Origin: Seongchinamella unica
GTDB taxonomy: Bacteria > Pseudomonadota > Gammaproteobacteria > Pseudomonadales > Halieaceae
Reading direction: 5' to 3'
DNA length: 64,000 nucleotides
Assembly: GCF_004354085.1 (NCBI RefSeq)
Contig: NZ_SMSE01000001.1
Span: 47,335-111,334 of the forward strand
Shown here piece after piece: positions 36,206 to 47,571 of this stretch. Position 1 is the stretch's first letter. Each line of letters opens with the position of its first letter. Under the pieces are notes generated by a model that worked only from the letters and a program-made list of their open reading frames with translations, made no database searches and had not been told where the DNA came from. A program made the position numbers and the translations under genes.

Positions 36206-37180
36206 CTACAGCATACTGTTCAGGCGATCTCGAATCACCGACTCGCATTCAGCGACCATCCGCTGGATCAGTTCCTCACAGGTGGGGATATCGTCGATCA
36301 GCCCCATCACCTGCCCTACGGTCCAGATACCGTCATCGACATCCCCCGCCTCAATGCAGCGCTCCCTGCCCCGGGCGCCGGATACCAGCGGCTGCAGGTC
36401 GGAGAAATCGGTATCGCCGGGCTGCGCCTCGATGCGCACCACCTCTTCGGAGACGCTGTTCCTGAAGACCCGCGCGGTGTTGCGCAGGGAGCGGAACATC
36501 AGCGTGGTCTGGCGCTCATCGCCCTCGACCATGGCCTGCTTCATATTTTCATGTACCGGAGCTTCTTGCGTGGCAACGAAACGCGACCCCATATTGACCG
36601 CCTCGGCGCCCAGCGCAAAGGCGGCAGCCATCTGCGTCCCGGTGCCGATACCGCCCGATGCCACCATGGGAATGCTCAGCCTGGACGCCGCCAGCGGCAA
36701 CAGTACCAGGTTGGTAATGTCGTCCTCTCCCGGATGCCCGGCGCACTCAAAGCCGTCGACACTCACTGCCGCACAACCAATGCTCTGGGCCTTTAACGAA
36801 TGACGCACCGAGGTGCACTTGTGAATCACCTTGATGCCGGCCTCGTTAAACAGCGGCATAAAGTCCTGGGGGCTGCGACCGGCGGTTTCGATCACCTTGA
36901 TGCCGCTATCTACCGCAGCCTGGGCATATTCCTCATAGGGAGGCGGGTTTATCGAGGGGAGAATCGTGAGGTTGACGCCGAAGGGCTTGTCGGTCATGTC
37001 CCGGCAACGGGCGATTTCCTTCACCAGGTCTTCGGGAGTGGGCTGGGTCAGGGCCGTGATAATACCCAGTCCCCCGGCGTTGGACACAGCGGAGGCGAGC
37101 TCTGCCCGCCCTACCCACATCATGCCACCCTGGATAATCGGGTGTTCAATACCAAGCATCTCGGTGATTCGAGTTTTCAT
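36206..37180 (-). CDS. Nitronate monooxygenase-like FMN oxidoreductase
   Basis: A 324-aa TIM-barrel flavoenzyme of the nitronate monooxygenase/2-nitropropane dioxygenase family: start ITEMLGIEHPIIQGGMMWV, central GCAAVSVDGFECAGHPGE, and the FMN-binding PMVASGGIGTGTQMAAAFALGA. The conserved His in ECAGHPG is the catalytic base of class I enzymes. Actual substrate could be a nitronate, enoyl-CoA or an unknown compound. It probably forms an operon with the MDR dehydrogenase. Confidence 0.92.
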   Translation of the reverse strand: MKTRITEMLGIEHPIIQGGMMWVGRAELASAVSNAGGLGIITALTQPTPEDLVKEIARCRDMTDKPFGVNLTILPSINPPPYEEYAQAAVDSGIKVIETAGRSPQDFMPLFNEAGIKVIHKCTSVRHSLKAQSIGCAAVSVDGFECAGHPGEDDITNLVLLPLAASRLSIPMVASGGIGTGTQMAAAFALGAEAVNMGSRFVATQEAPVHENMKQAMVEGDERQTTLMFRSLRNTARVFRNSVSEEVVRIEAQPGDTDFSDLQPLVSGARGRERCIEAGDVDDGIWTVGQVMGLIDDIPTCEELIQRMVAECESVIRDRLNSML

Positions 37181-37287
37181 TGATCAGGTTCCTGCGAGCA
37201 TTCGAGTAGGGGGCGCAGTATCAACCATTGAACGCCACCGGGGCAATGATGCCAGCGCACTTAAAAATAGACCTGAACTTACCGCGA

Positions 37288-37905
37288 TCAGCCCCCTCGG
37301 GGGAGCGGCTCCAGCAGGCGGGCGACACGAGCTTGCAGTTCCGGCACCACCTCATGCTCAAACCACGGGTTGCGGCGCAACCACAGGGTGTTTCGTGGCG
37401 AAGGATGCGGTGTGGGGAAAAACCGGGGGCCGAAATCCCGCCAGCGACGCACCCGCTCGGTCAGCGACTCCCCGCTGCGTCCCAGGTAGTGATCCTGGGC
37501 GTAGCTCCCGACCAGCAAAACCAGTTCCACCGCCGGCAGCAACGCCAACAGCGGGTCATGCCACAGGCGGGCACACTCGGGCCGCGGCGGCAGATCACCC
37601 GACTTGCCTTTACCGGGGTAACAGAAGCCCATGGGCACGATCGCAATGCGGGACTCGTCGTAAAACACGGCCCTGTCGAGGGCCAGCCACTGGCGCAGCC
37701 GATCGCCGCTGGGATCGTTCCAGGGAATGCCCGAGGCATGTACCCGGGTACCCGGGGCCTGGCCGATGATCAGCAGGCGGGCGGAGGCGCTGGCGCGCAG
37801 CACCGGGTTGGCGCCCAGGGGGAGCTCCGGTTCACAGTGGCGGCAGTTGCGGACATCCTCCAACAGGTCTCGAAGTTGTACAGTTTCGGGGGCCATTTGT
37901 GCCAT
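37288..37905 (-). CDS. Uracil-DNA glycosylase superfamily protein
   Basis: A 205-aa protein with [21 protein letters not shown], the GQAPG motif of the uracil-DNA glycosylase superfamily, and HPSPRN near the end, matching the second catalytic motif. CRHC in the N-terminal part could be part of a metal site, but the four cysteines of family 4 enzymes are not all seen. It may remove uracil or act on another base. ATG 37905 has a GAGG ribosome site; an ATG nine bases later is the alternative. Divergent from gcvP. Confidence 0.85.
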   Translation of the reverse strand: MAQMAPETVQLRDLLEDVRNCRHCEPELPLGANPVLRASASARLLIIGQAPGTRVHASGIPWNDPSGDRLRQWLALDRAVFYDESRIAIVPMGFCYPGKGKSGDLPPRPECARLWHDPLLALLPAVELVLLVGSYAQDHYLGRSGESLTERVRRWRDFGPRFFPTPHPSPRNTLWLRRNPWFEHEVVPELQARVARLLEPLPRGG

Positions 37906-38006
37906 TCTGCAGCCTCGCAAATTGTTGGCTCCGGGCCGCCAGGCTGGTAATATCGCGCCCTTCACCAAGCCCCACATTAAACCCTTTTCTGTCCGCCGGA
38001 GCACCT

Positions 38007-40904
38007 ATGAGCCGCCCGTCCCTGTTTGATCTGGAAAACCATGCAGATTTTGTCCAGCGCCACATCGGCCCCACCGCCGAACAGCAGCAGGAAATGGCCC
38101 GGGTGCTGGGTTACGACAGCCTTGACGCCCTGATCGACGACACGGTCCCGGCGGCCATTCGTCGCCAGGTACCCATGGACTTGCCGCCCCCGCGGACCGA
38201 GCAGTCGGTTATCGACCACCTGCGCTCCCTGGCCCGGCAGAACGTCGTCAACAAGTCCTACATCGGCACCGGCTACCATGACACTTATACCCCGCCGGTC
38301 ATCCAGCGCAATGTGCTGGAAAACCCGGGCTGGTACACCGCCTACACCCCCTATCAGCCGGAGATATCCCAGGGCCGGCTGGAGGCCCTGCTGAGCTTCC
38401 AGCAAATGATTATGGACCTTACCGGCATGGACCTGGCCAATGCCTCCATGCTGGACGAGGGCACCGCCGCCGCGGAGGCCATGACCCTGCTGCAGCGGGT
38501 CAACAAGAAAAACCGCTCCCGACTGTTCATCGTCGCCGAGGACTGTCACCCGCAGACCATTGCGGTGGTCAAAACCCGGGCAGCGGTGCTTGATATCGAG
38601 GTACTGGTCGGCGACCCGGAGCAACTGCTGGCCACCAATGAGGCCTTCGGCATGCTGCTGCAATACCCGGGCACCCACGGGCATTTGCGCGACGTGTCGC
38701 CATTGATCGAGCAAGCCCACGAAGCAAAGACCCTGGTGACCGTGGCCGCGGACATCATGGCCCTGCTGCTGGTCAAGTCACCGGGAGACCTGGGGGCCGA
38801 TGTGGTGGTGGGCAACAGCCAGCGTTTCGGGGTGCCCATGGGCTTTGGCGGCCCGCACGCAGCCTATTTTGCCACGCGCGAGGCCTACAAGCGCTCCACA
38901 CCCGGGCGCATCATCGGCGTTTCCATCGACCGCCGTGGCAACCAGGCGCTGCGCATGGCCATGCAAACCCGGGAGCAGCACATTCGCCGGGAAAAGGCCA
39001 CCAGCAATATCTGCACTGCCCAGGCCCTGTTGGCGATTATGGCAACCTTCTATGCCATGTATCACGGACCGCAAGGTTTGCGCCGGATCGCCGAGCGCAT
39101 TCACCGACTCACCGCCATTTTCGCCCATGGCATGGCAGCCCTGGATATGGATCCCGGGAACGCACAATTCTTCGACACCCTGACCTTCGATGTCGGCGAT
39201 GAGCAACAGGCCATCGTCGACCGTGCCCTGGCCAGCGGTGTCAACCTGCGCATCCTCGAAAACGGCCGCCTGGGTGTCGCCCTGGACGAAACTACCTGTG
39301 CGCAGGATGTTGAAGCCTTGTGGCGCATTTTCAGCGGCAAGGACGACGTGCCGGCCGCCGCTGCACTGGATGCAAACATCGACGGCTATCCGGGCATCCC
39401 CGAAGCATTGCAGCGGGAGACGGACTACCTGCAGCATCCGCTGTTCAACGACTACCACTCGGAAACCGAAATGCTGCGCTACATGCGCTACCTGGAAGAC
39501 AAGGACATCGCCCTCAACCGGGCCATGATTCCTCTCGGCAGCTGCACCATGAAGCTCAATGCCACCACCGAGATGCTGCCCGTTACCTGGCCCGAATTTG
39601 CCGGGCTCCACCCCTTCGCGCCGGCCGACCAGACCAGGGGCTACCAGGCCATGCTCGAGGAGCTGGACCACATGCTGCTGGAGGCCACCGGTTACGATGC
39701 CATTTCCATGCAGCCCAATGCCGGTTCCCAGGGAGAGTACGCCGGACTACTGGCGATCATGCGCTACCACCAGAGCCGCGGCGATCACCAGCGCAAGGTG
39801 TGCCTGATCCCCTCATCTGCCCACGGCACCAACCCCGCCTCCGCCGCCCTGGCCGGCATGAAGGTGGTGATTGTCGAGTGCGACGAGCGCGGCAACGTGG
39901 ATATGGACGACCTGAAACTGAAAGCAGAGCGTCACACCGAGGACCTCGCTGCGATCATGGTCACCTACCCGTCTACCCATGGTGTGTTCGAGGAATCCAT
40001 CATCGAGCTGTGCGAGGTGGTTCATCAGCACGGCGGCCAGGTCTATGTCGACGGGGCCAATCTCAACGCCCTGGTGGGCATTGCCGCGCCAGGCAAGTTT
40101 GGCGCCGATGTCTCCCACCTCAACCTGCACAAGACCTTCTGCATTCCCCACGGTGGCGGCGGCCCCGGCATGGGCCCCATTGGCGTGGGCGCACACCTGC
40201 AGCCCTTCCTGCCCACCAACCCGGTCTCCCCGGTTCCCGGGCTGGATACCGCTAACGACGTGGTGTCGGCAGCGCCCTATGGCAGCGCCTCCATCCTGCC
40301 GATCTCCTGGGCCTATATTGCGCTGATGGGCGGAGAAGGCCTGGTGGAGGCCACCAAGGTGGCGATCCTCAACGCCAACTACATCGCCCACCGCCTGCAG
40401 GATCACTATCCCATTCTGTACACCGGCACCACCGGTAACGTCGCCCACGAATGCATTGTCGATATACGCCCGCTGAAAGAAGCGTCAGGCGTTACCGAGG
40501 AAGACATTGCCAAGCGGCTGATCGACTACGGCTTCCACGCCCCCACCATGAGTTTCCCGGTGGCGGGCACGCTGATGGTGGAGCCCACCGAGTCCGAGTC
40601 CCTGTTCGAACTGGATCGCTTCTGCGATGCGCTCATCGCCATCAGGCAGGAAATCGATGCGGTACAGGCCGGCAGGCTGGACGCGGCAGACAACCCGCTG
40701 GCCAACGCGCCACACACCCTGGCCGATGTGGCCGCCAGCGACTGGGACCACCCCTACTCGCGCGAACTGGCCGCCTACCCGGTGGAATCACTGCGCCGCT
40801 ACAAGTACTGGGCGCCGGTAAACCGGGTGGACAATGTCTACGGTGACCGCAACCTGTTCTGCGCCTGCCCGGCCATCGACGCCTACCGGGAGACCGCCGA
40901 TTAG
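38007..40904 (+). CDS. gcvP: Glycine dehydrogenase (decarboxylating), P-protein
   Basis: The pyridoxal phosphate enzyme of the glycine cleavage system decarboxylates glycine and passes the aminomethyl group to the H-protein. The 965-aa single-chain form shows the N-terminal [16 protein letters not shown], the central [15 protein letters not shown], and the cofactor lysine in [25 protein letters not shown] 38007 follows a CCGGAG-type ribosome site; the longer upstream frame lacks similarity. gcvT and gcvH are not seen adjacent. Its TAG stop interlocks with the TAA of the convergent TolB/TPR gene. Confidence 0.97.
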   Translation: MSRPSLFDLENHADFVQRHIGPTAEQQQEMARVLGYDSLDALIDDTVPAAIRRQVPMDLPPPRTEQSVIDHLRSLARQNVVNKSYIGTGYHDTYTPPVIQRNVLENPGWYTAYTPYQPEISQGRLEALLSFQQMIMDLTGMDLANASMLDEGTAAAEAMTLLQRVNKKNRSRLFIVAEDCHPQTIAVVKTRAAVLDIEVLVGDPEQLLATNEAFGMLLQYPGTHGHLRDVSPLIEQAHEAKTLVTVAADIMALLLVKSPGDLGADVVVGNSQRFGVPMGFGGPHAAYFATREAYKRSTPGRIIGVSIDRRGNQALRMAMQTREQHIRREKATSNICTAQALLAIMATFYAMYHGPQGLRRIAERIHRLTAIFAHGMAALDMDPGNAQFFDTLTFDVGDEQQAIVDRALASGVNLRILENGRLGVALDETTCAQDVEALWRIFSGKDDVPAAAALDANIDGYPGIPEALQRETDYLQHPLFNDYHSETEMLRYMRYLEDKDIALNRAMIPLGSCTMKLNATTEMLPVTWPEFAGLHPFAPADQTRGYQAMLEELDHMLLEATGYDAISMQPNAGSQGEYAGLLAIMRYHQSRGDHQRKVCLIPSSAHGTNPASAALAGMKVVIVECDERGNVDMDDLKLKAERHTEDLAAIMVTYPSTHGVFEESIIELCEVVHQHGGQVYVDGANLNALVGIAAPGKFGADVSHLNLHKTFCIPHGGGGPGMGPIGVGAHLQPFLPTNPVSPVPGLDTANDVVSAAPYGSASILPISWAYIALMGGEGLVEATKVAILNANYIAHRLQDHYPILYTGTTGNVAHECIVDIRPLKEASGVTEEDIAKRLIDYGFHAPTMSFPVAGTLMVEPTESESLFELDRFCDALIAIRQEIDAVQAGRLDAADNPLANAPHTLADVAASDWDHPYSRELAAYPVESLRRYKYWAPVNRVDNVYGDRNLFCACPAIDAYRETAD

Positions 40905-43126
40905 CTGCTGCCTGGCTCCGGGAGAGACCTGTTGCGGTCAATGCGATTGAGGTAGTCCTGGTGGAATTCTTCCAGGGTCATGCCGGCATTGCGCAGGCGT
41001 TCAAGTTCCGACAGCTGGTACTGATAATTCTCTTCCATGCCCGCTGCCAGGGCGGCAAAACGCGGGTTATCGTGCAGAGGCCATAATGCGGCACCCGCAG
41101 GGCCGAATGTGCGGCCACCCCAGTAACCGTCTTCCACCAGGTCCTGCAGCATGTCCAGCGCCTTTTCCTCCTCGCCGCTGAACGCGGCGAGACGCATCAA
41201 ATCGACTTGCAGATTGCCGCTATGCAGTGGGCTCGCCTGGGCAAGCTCTTCGGCCAGGGCCTGACGCACCTCCTCCGCTTCAGGCCGCTCCTGGCGTAAC
41301 AACACCGAGAGCAACAACTCCGCCATGAAGGAGCGGAATGAGGAGCTGATTTTTCGATCGTTGTCGATCCAGCCCTGCCACAACAGGGACTCCGCGGCAT
41401 CGTACCGTCCTGTCACCATATAGGTGGTCGCTGAACTGAGTTGATCGAAAATATTACCGCTGTCTGTCAGCTGCTGCTGCGACAGCAGCGTTTCTGCCGC
41501 CTCGTTATCACCCTGCAGGGACTGCGCAAGCGGCTCGAAGCTGCTACCGGCGATCAACGGGTGGGCATACAGGCCCGCGCGCAGCAAACTCAGCGCATCC
41601 CAGTTTGCCGACAGGGAACTGGCGGGTGCACCCCTGGCCTCCCTGGAGGCTTCGATCAGGTAAATTTCCCGCGCCAGGTCATTACGGTCAGAGTAAAGAT
41701 GGATCTCGCTATCGTACGCCTGGCTTGCATTGATTGAATACATGCGCTCCAGCGCCGAGAACGCAGCATGGTCTTCCCCACTCAGGCCGTAAAGGTGGAT
41801 AAGATCCCGCAGAACCATCGGGTGCAGGGGATCGATCAGGCGCGCTCTTTCCAGCAGTTTGAGAGCCGCCTCGGGACGCCCGCTGTAAGCGAGCAGGTTA
41901 CCCAGGCCCAGTGTTGCCCCGACATTCTGTGGGTCCAGTTCAAGCGCCTGGCGGTACCACTGCTCCGCCGCGTCGTAGTTACCCAGGCGGCTCTCCAGGC
42001 GGCCCATGGCATGATGCGCTACCGGGTCCTGGGGGTCGAGCTCGAGCGCCCGTTCGATATTGGCAGCCGCTTCTTCCCGCGCTTGTTCAACGGCCACGTC
42101 GCCGCCAAATGCGCTGGAGGACGTCAGCCAGCTCATGGCCAGCCAGGACCAGCCCTGTGCATAGTCAGGCGCGGCACGGGTGACCTCGGCAAACTGCTGG
42201 CGCAACTCAGGCGTTGCCGCACTTGCCTCGTCGTAATACTGCTTCTTGGCCAGGGCGAGCTGCTCGAACACTTCCGGGGAGATGACAGTTTCGAGTTTCG
42301 ACGCAGATGCCTGCTCCACCGCCAGGTGCGGCATCATCGCCCGCATGATCTGCCGGGCGATATCGTCCTGGACCTCGAAATAGTCGTCCAGTGGCCGATC
42401 GTACTTGCTGGACCACAGGTGCGCGCTGTCACTGGCCCTGATCAGCTGGGCCACCACGCGAATGGTGTTACCGGAGCGCTGGATGGAGCCTTCCAGCACC
42501 GCATCGACATTGAGTGCCTCGGCAACCTCGGCGATGGTCGGGTCCTTGTCGCGAAAGTAAAACGACGAGGTGCGCGCCGCCACCCGCAGTTCCTCGATAG
42601 CCGCCAGCTGGTTGAGGATTTCCTCCGCCAGGCCATCACCAAAGAACTGGTTTTCACGGTCGGAACTCATATTGACGAAGGGCAGTACAGCGATGGAGTC
42701 CAGCTGTTCATCAGGCGCTGCGGGTTCTGCCGGCGCGGCAGCGACCGGCACCTCGGGCGCTGCGGCCTCATCGCCCCCGAACATACCCTGCCTGTCCACC
42801 AACAGAATCACGATAGCGGCAGCCATCAGACCAAAGGTGAGCCGGGTCAACCAGCGCCCGGTATCGCGGGTTACCGACTCTTCCGGACTGACATCTTCGG
42901 TGCGCTTGATACCTTCCGGGGTCATTTCGAACGCCCAGGCGAACAACAGCGCAAAGGGCAGGCCGATCACGCCGAACCAGGTCACCACGCCGAGAGTCCA
43001 GTCCGGCAGGCGCAACGCTGGGGCGACGGTGTCGGTAATCTGGATGACGAGCCAGCCCAGCACACAGTAGGCCATGCCCACGCGAAATACGTTTCTACGT
43101 TTAAGCTCGGTAAAAAAAGCAGCCAC
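40901..43126 (-). CDS. TolB-like/TPR membrane protein, full length
   Basis: The protein has [14 protein letters not shown] at the N-terminus, two to three membrane helices, a TolB/FlgO-like domain ([45 protein letters not shown] in pieces) and TPR repeats to the C-terminus. This architecture is frequent in marine gammaproteobacteria, often annotated as adenylate-cyclase-associated, but no cyclase domain is present. The start is probably GTG 43126, just before the conserved [11 protein letters not shown]; the frame is open to an ATG at 43180. It is a paralogue of the truncated gene at 22049. Function unknown. Confidence 0.85.
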   Translation of the reverse strand: MAAFFTELKRRNVFRVGMAYCVLGWLVIQITDTVAPALRLPDWTLGVVTWFGVIGLPFALLFAWAFEMTPEGIKRTEDVSPEESVTRDTGRWLTRLTFGLMAAAIVILLVDRQGMFGGDEAAAPEVPVAAAPAEPAAPDEQLDSIAVLPFVNMSSDRENQFFGDGLAEEILNQLAAIEELRVAARTSSFYFRDKDPTIAEVAEALNVDAVLEGSIQRSGNTIRVVAQLIRASDSAHLWSSKYDRPLDDYFEVQDDIARQIMRAMMPHLAVEQASASKLETVISPEVFEQLALAKKQYYDEASAATPELRQQFAEVTRAAPDYAQGWSWLAMSWLTSSSAFGGDVAVEQAREEAAANIERALELDPQDPVAHHAMGRLESRLGNYDAAEQWYRQALELDPQNVGATLGLGNLLAYSGRPEAALKLLERARLIDPLHPMVLRDLIHLYGLSGEDHAAFSALERMYSINASQAYDSEIHLYSDRNDLAREIYLIEASREARGAPASSLSANWDALSLLRAGLYAHPLIAGSSFEPLAQSLQGDNEAAETLLSQQQLTDSGNIFDQLSSATTYMVTGRYDAAESLLWQGWIDNDRKISSSFRSFMAELLLSVLLRQERPEAEEVRQALAEELAQASPLHSGNLQVDLMRLAAFSGEEEKALDMLQDLVEDGYWGGRTFGPAGAALWPLHDNPRFAALAAGMEENYQYQLSELERLRNAGMTLEEFHQDYLNRIDRNRSLPEPGSS

Positions 43127-43204
43127 TGTTACCCCCGGGGTCGACCCCGTAAGTAAAGCAGATAGCCCCTGGGGACTCAATCTCCGTGGTGGGGACCAGT
43201 CAAC

Positions 43205-44002
43205 TCAGTTAATCACCAGCACGTCCGCGCCAGTGTGATCGAGCACCTTCTCGGCGGTGTTACCCACCACCCGACCCTTGATGCCGTCGCGCCCCACGGT
43301 TCCGATGATGATCAGGTCGGCCTTGATGCTATCCGCCAGTTCACTGATCACAGGTGCGGGCGCACCTTTCACCACGTGCACGTGCTCTGGTGGCGCACCG
43401 CAGGTACCGGCCAATTGCTCGGGATCGGGAGGGTGATTGCTGTCGTGGTAGGCGGTAACGAAATGGGCATCGGACCCATAGGCCTCAGTCAGGTTCTGGG
43501 TAAAACTGATAATAAGATGGTTGAGCTTGATGTGCGCCGCGTCTGTTGACTCGCTGTTTATCGCCGCCAATACCCGCCGGTGCTGCCAGTCGCGGATATT
43601 TTTGACCAGCAGTACGGGACAGGGGGAGAAACGCAGTAGCGTAAAATCGGATGTCGGGCGCAACTCTCGCTGCACATCGCTGTGTTCAAAGGAGTTCTTG
43701 AAGATCATCGAGGCGGAACAGCGGGCAGCGGCCCGCACGGCCGACTGGCTCCAGTCACCACCGCATTCCACTTCCGGCACCGCCTCTACGCCCGCATCCT
43801 GGCAGCGTTGCAAAAACAGGTCCAGGCGTTTGCCGATGGCCTTTACTTCGGTCGCAACGACATCGCCTGCCCCCATATCGCTGACACAGGCGTAGAGATG
43901 TAATCGCGTTCCGGTCATCCGGGCTGACTGCAGGGCTCGCTCGAAGGCCGGCTGGGCCTCAACGGTGGGATCAATAATGACAAATATCTTGTTAAGTACC
44001 AT
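43205..44002 (-). CDS. Tandem universal stress protein (UspA family, UspE-like)
   Basis: A 265-aa protein with two UspA domains in tandem. The second ends in IIGTVGRDGIKGRVVGNTAEKVLDH, then GADVLVIN, the ATP-binding G-x2-G-x9-G pattern; the first domain is less conserved. UspE-like proteins help survive starvation and stress and bind nucleotides. It is likely monocistronic; 79 bp separate it from the TPR gene start. No specific regulation visible. Confidence 0.92.
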   Translation of the reverse strand: MVLNKIFVIIDPTVEAQPAFERALQSARMTGTRLHLYACVSDMGAGDVVATEVKAIGKRLDLFLQRCQDAGVEAVPEVECGGDWSQSAVRAAARCSASMIFKNSFEHSDVQRELRPTSDFTLLRFSPCPVLLVKNIRDWQHRRVLAAINSESTDAAHIKLNHLIISFTQNLTEAYGSDAHFVTAYHDSNHPPDPEQLAGTCGAPPEHVHVVKGAPAPVISELADSIKADLIIIGTVGRDGIKGRVVGNTAEKVLDHTGADVLVIN

Positions 44003-44145
44003 CTTGTTATAGCGCCTTTCCAGGTACGGGGAAGCGTCAGTGTGCTATCCGGATTCAGTGCGCGACATGACCCGGATCAAGATTGCAGCAGGCAGGGCTA
44101 TATCGGGGCCTCAATCAGGGGGCTGGTTGGGACCTCGGGGCCGGG

Positions 44146-44787
44146 CTAATCCTGCTCGGCCAGGCCGAGAGCCTCCAGGGCATAGTCCAGCGCGGACAGG
44201 GCGTCCACCCGGACACTGTAGGCCTCGAGGAACAGCTTGCCGACCACAACACCCTCCGGATTGACGATAATGGTGCCGGGATAGGGAATCCCGTAGGCAT
44301 CATCCCCCGGCTGGTAGGACTTGTTGAGAATGCCCAGCGTCTTGAAGCTCAGGGTGTCCACGTCGTGCAGAACAGGATACTCGATGCCCCACTTGTCGAT
44401 AAATGCCTGCTGCAATACCGGTTCATCGTAGGTCATGGCCACAATCCCGATACCCGCCTCATCGTAGGCGGCCTTGTGTTCCTGCAACTGGATCATCTGC
44501 TTCATGCAGTAGGGGCACCAGTCGGCTGAGCGGGTGGCGACGAACACCGTACCCCGGTCACCGGCAAATTCATCCAGCAGGCGCACCTGCCGGCCCTGCC
44601 AGGTCGCGGTGACACCGGGAAAGTTGGAGCCGATGGCAGGCCCCGGGTCGAAGGCGTCATTATCCACCACCACAAACATGTCGCGGGTGACCTCGTCGTA
44701 GGCCATTTCTTTCAGCGGGGCGCGAAACACGTATATCGCTACCGCCAGGAGTGCCATAACGGACAGAAATATCAGAAGTTTTTTCAT
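44146..44787 (-). CDS. Membrane-anchored redoxin (peroxiredoxin/thioredoxin-like)
   Basis: A 213-aa protein with one N-terminal anchor helix (LLIFLSVMALLAVAIYVF) and a periplasmic AhpC/TSA-like thioredoxin fold with TRSADWCPYCMKQM. The CPYC active site and the later cis-proline region GIPYPGTIIVN are in place. It probably reduces disulfides or peroxides in the periplasm. An extra upstream ATG (44796) is possible; 44787 begins MKKLL and is preferred. No partner gene is adjacent. Confidence 0.83.
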   Translation of the reverse strand: MKKLLIFLSVMALLAVAIYVFRAPLKEMAYDEVTRDMFVVVDNDAFDPGPAIGSNFPGVTATWQGRQVRLLDEFAGDRGTVFVATRSADWCPYCMKQMIQLQEHKAAYDEAGIGIVAMTYDEPVLQQAFIDKWGIEYPVLHDVDTLSFKTLGILNKSYQPGDDAYGIPYPGTIIVNPEGVVVGKLFLEAYSVRVDALSALDYALEALGLAEQD

Positions 44788-44985
44788 GTAAAACAATCAC
44801 CTACGAAAAATATCGGCAAGCGGACCTGAGAAATATTACCACTATTAACCTTTCAACTGCGGGCCTCAGACGCATAAGTTAACCCGTGTGCCAGAAAAAA
44901 CAGGTACGTCCGACCAGCGCCCACCCATAAAGAGGCGGGAATACGGACCCAACAAATCAAAAAATACATAGAGGGAATAGGTGTT

Positions 44986-47499
44986 ATGAACAAAAGATTC
45001 AGCCCAAAAATCCTGGCCCTGGCGGTTTCCGCCCAGGTGGCCTTTACCGCAGGTTACAGCCAACTTACCCATGCCCAGAGTGGCGCAGACCAGCTCGAGG
45101 AAGTGGTCGTTACCGGTACCCGCCGCGAGGCGCGCTCGGTCTTCGACTCCGCCGCCCCCATCGATGTCATCGGTGGCGAGGAATTCCGCAACCAGGGCGC
45201 CAGCGACATGACCACCCTGCTGCGCAACTCGGTTCCTTCCTACAACGTCAACAACCAGCCGATTTCTGACGCGGCAACCGTTGTTCGCCCGGCCAACATG
45301 CGCGGCCTGGCATCGGACCACACCCTGGTGTTGGTCAACAGCAAGCGTCGCCACCGTGCAGCCGTGATTTCCTGGCTCGGCAATGGCGTTAACGACGGTG
45401 CCCAGGGGCCCGATATCTCGGTTATCCCCTCCATTGCCGTGAAACAGGTGGAAGTGCTGCGTGACGGCGCCGCCGCCCAGTACGGTTCCGACGCGATCGC
45501 CGGTATCGTCAACTTCATCCTCAAGGACTATGCCGAGGGTGGCAGCATAGAAGCCAAGTACGGCGAATACACCGAAGAAAGCGATGAGGCCCTGTGGTCC
45601 GTCGCGGGCAACATCGGCCTGCCCTTCACCTCGGAAGGCTTCTTCAACGCCAGCTTTGAATACGGCGAAGCCGATCCCACCAGCCGCAGCGTCCAGCGTG
45701 ACGACGCCGCCGCCCTGATTGCCGGCGGTAATACCGAGGTGAAAAATCCGGCGCAGATCTGGGGTAACCCGGAAATCGAGGAAGACCTGAAAACCTTCTT
45801 CAACATGGGCCTTGCCCTGGACAGCAGCAAGGAGTGGTATGCCTTCGGTAACTACGCGTCCAAGACCGTCACCGGCGGTTTCTACTTCCGTAACCCCGAT
45901 ACCCGCGAGGCGGTGTTCGCCGGTGGCGACGGCAAGCGCCTGGTCGGTGACGAGACCGGCGACATGTCCGGCAACTGCCCCACTGACCTGGATCCCTCGG
46001 ATACAGCCGGCCTGGAAGCCGTCATTGCTGATCCCAACTGCTACGTGTTCAACGAAGACTTCCCCGGCGGTTTCACCCCGAACTTCGGTGCTGACACCGA
46101 GGACGTCTCCCTGGTCACCGGTGTTCGCGGCACTGCGGACAACGGCCTGGCCTGGGATGTGAGCGCCGGAGTTGGCTATAACGAGGCAGACTATTTCATT
46201 GTTAACACGGTGAACGCCTCCCTGGGCTCAGCCTCACCTACCGAGTTCGACCCGGGTTCGTACTCCCAGTTCGAGAAGAACTTCAACGTCGACCTGTCCT
46301 ACCCGGTTGAGGTCAGTTTCTTCGCCTCCGACCTCAACATCGCCGGTGGTTTCGAATGGCGTGATGAGGAGTTCGAAATCGGCATTGGCGATGAGGCCTC
46401 GTGGACCGTCGGCCCCCTGGCGGACCAGGGCTTCTCCGCCGCTTCCAACGGTTTCCCGGGCTTTGGCCCGATTGCCGAGGGTGACTGGAGCCGCTCCAAC
46501 ATTGCCGCCTACGTCGACTTCGAGGCCGACGTGACCGACAGTCTGCTGGTGGCCGCGGCCCTGCGCTGGGAGGATTTTGACGACTTCGGCACCACCACCA
46601 ACGGCAAAATCGCCGCACACTGGCAGATTGTCGACAGCCTCGCGGTACGGGGCACTTACAGCACTGGCTTCCGGGCTCCCACCCCCGGCCAGTCCAATGC
46701 CTATAACGTATCCACCGAGTTCAATCTCGCCACCAACGAGTTGGAAAACAACGGCACCATTCCTGCCTCCAGCACTGTGGCCGCCCTGCGCGGAGGCAAG
46801 GACCTGGACCCGGAGGAGTCAACCAACTATACCGCCGGTGTGATCTGGCAGCTGGGTGACTTCAGCGTTACCGTCGACTATTTCAACATCGACCTGGAAG
46901 ACCGCCTGGGTGTTTCACAGAACTTCGTCCTCACCGAGGCTGAACGCCAGGCGCTGATTGACGCAGGTGTCGCGGGCGCCAACAGCCTGCAGACTTTCCG
47001 CTTCTTCACCAACGGTATCGAAACCAACACCGAAGGCTTCGATGTGGTGGCGACCTACATGCTGGACTCCAGTGTCGGCGTCACCAACTTCAACCTCGCC
47101 TATAACCAGACCGAGACGTCGGTTGAAGACTTCGTGCCCGGCATCATCGATGACGTGCGTATCCAGGAACTGGAGGAAGCCCTGCCGGAGACTCGCTGGA
47201 ACCTGATGGCCAACCACACCATGAACAACTGGCGTTTCATGGCCCGCTACAGCTACTACGACGACTGGTATGACTCCGAGGACACCCTGACCTACGACGG
47301 TTACGGCCTGTTCGATGCGGAAGTGGGATACACCTTCGACGCCGGTATCTCACTGGTGGTCGGCTCCAACAACATCACCGACGAAACCCCGGACAAAAAC
47401 CCCAATGCTGCTGCTGGTGTCGGCAACCAGTACAGCCAGTGGGCACCGGGTGGCTTCAACGGCCGCTTCGTCTACACCCGCCTGATTTACGATTTTTAA
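44986..47499 (+). CDS. TonB-dependent receptor (large OM transporter)
   Basis: An 837-aa outer-membrane receptor with a signal peptide, TonB-box region LEEVVVTGTRREAR, plug motifs (TLLRNSVPSYNVN, RGLASDHTLVLVN, VEVLRDGAAAQYGSDAIAGIVNFIL) and a long barrel to the aromatic end YTRLIYDF. The plug wording is typical of marine receptors of unknown organic substrates. A strong terminator follows. The nearest genes are unrelated, so the ligand cannot be inferred. Confidence 0.94.
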   Translation: MNKRFSPKILALAVSAQVAFTAGYSQLTHAQSGADQLEEVVVTGTRREARSVFDSAAPIDVIGGEEFRNQGASDMTTLLRNSVPSYNVNNQPISDAATVVRPANMRGLASDHTLVLVNSKRRHRAAVISWLGNGVNDGAQGPDISVIPSIAVKQVEVLRDGAAAQYGSDAIAGIVNFILKDYAEGGSIEAKYGEYTEESDEALWSVAGNIGLPFTSEGFFNASFEYGEADPTSRSVQRDDAAALIAGGNTEVKNPAQIWGNPEIEEDLKTFFNMGLALDSSKEWYAFGNYASKTVTGGFYFRNPDTREAVFAGGDGKRLVGDETGDMSGNCPTDLDPSDTAGLEAVIADPNCYVFNEDFPGGFTPNFGADTEDVSLVTGVRGTADNGLAWDVSAGVGYNEADYFIVNTVNASLGSASPTEFDPGSYSQFEKNFNVDLSYPVEVSFFASDLNIAGGFEWRDEEFEIGIGDEASWTVGPLADQGFSAASNGFPGFGPIAEGDWSRSNIAAYVDFEADVTDSLLVAAALRWEDFDDFGTTTNGKIAAHWQIVDSLAVRGTYSTGFRAPTPGQSNAYNVSTEFNLATNELENNGTIPASSTVAALRGGKDLDPEESTNYTAGVIWQLGDFSVTVDYFNIDLEDRLGVSQNFVLTEAERQALIDAGVAGANSLQTFRFFTNGIETNTEGFDVVATYMLDSSVGVTNFNLAYNQTETSVEDFVPGIIDDVRIQELEEALPETRWNLMANHTMNNWRFMARYSYYDDWYDSEDTLTYDGYGLFDAEVGYTFDAGISLVVGSNNITDETPDKNPNAAAGVGNQYSQWAPGGFNGRFVYTRLIYDF

Positions 47500-47516
47500 T
47501 CGCTGATCCGGTCGGT

Positions 47517-47544
47517 AAAAACGGGAGCTTCGGCTCCCGTTTTT
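47517..47544 (+). terminator. Rho-independent terminator after the TonB receptor
   Basis: A 12-bp A/T-closed stem with GGGAGC-TTCG-GCTCCC core and a UUCG tetraloop, followed by a TTTTT run, 18 bp after the receptor stop. Confidence 0.95.
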
Positions 47545-47571
47545 CTTTTCCTGCCTCAGGCAAGCCTGTCC

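Noticed and set aside
37906-38006. Possible glycine riboswitch upstream of gcvP
   Set aside because: The 101-bp gap is too short for a tandem glycine riboswitch and shows no typical conserved helices by eye.
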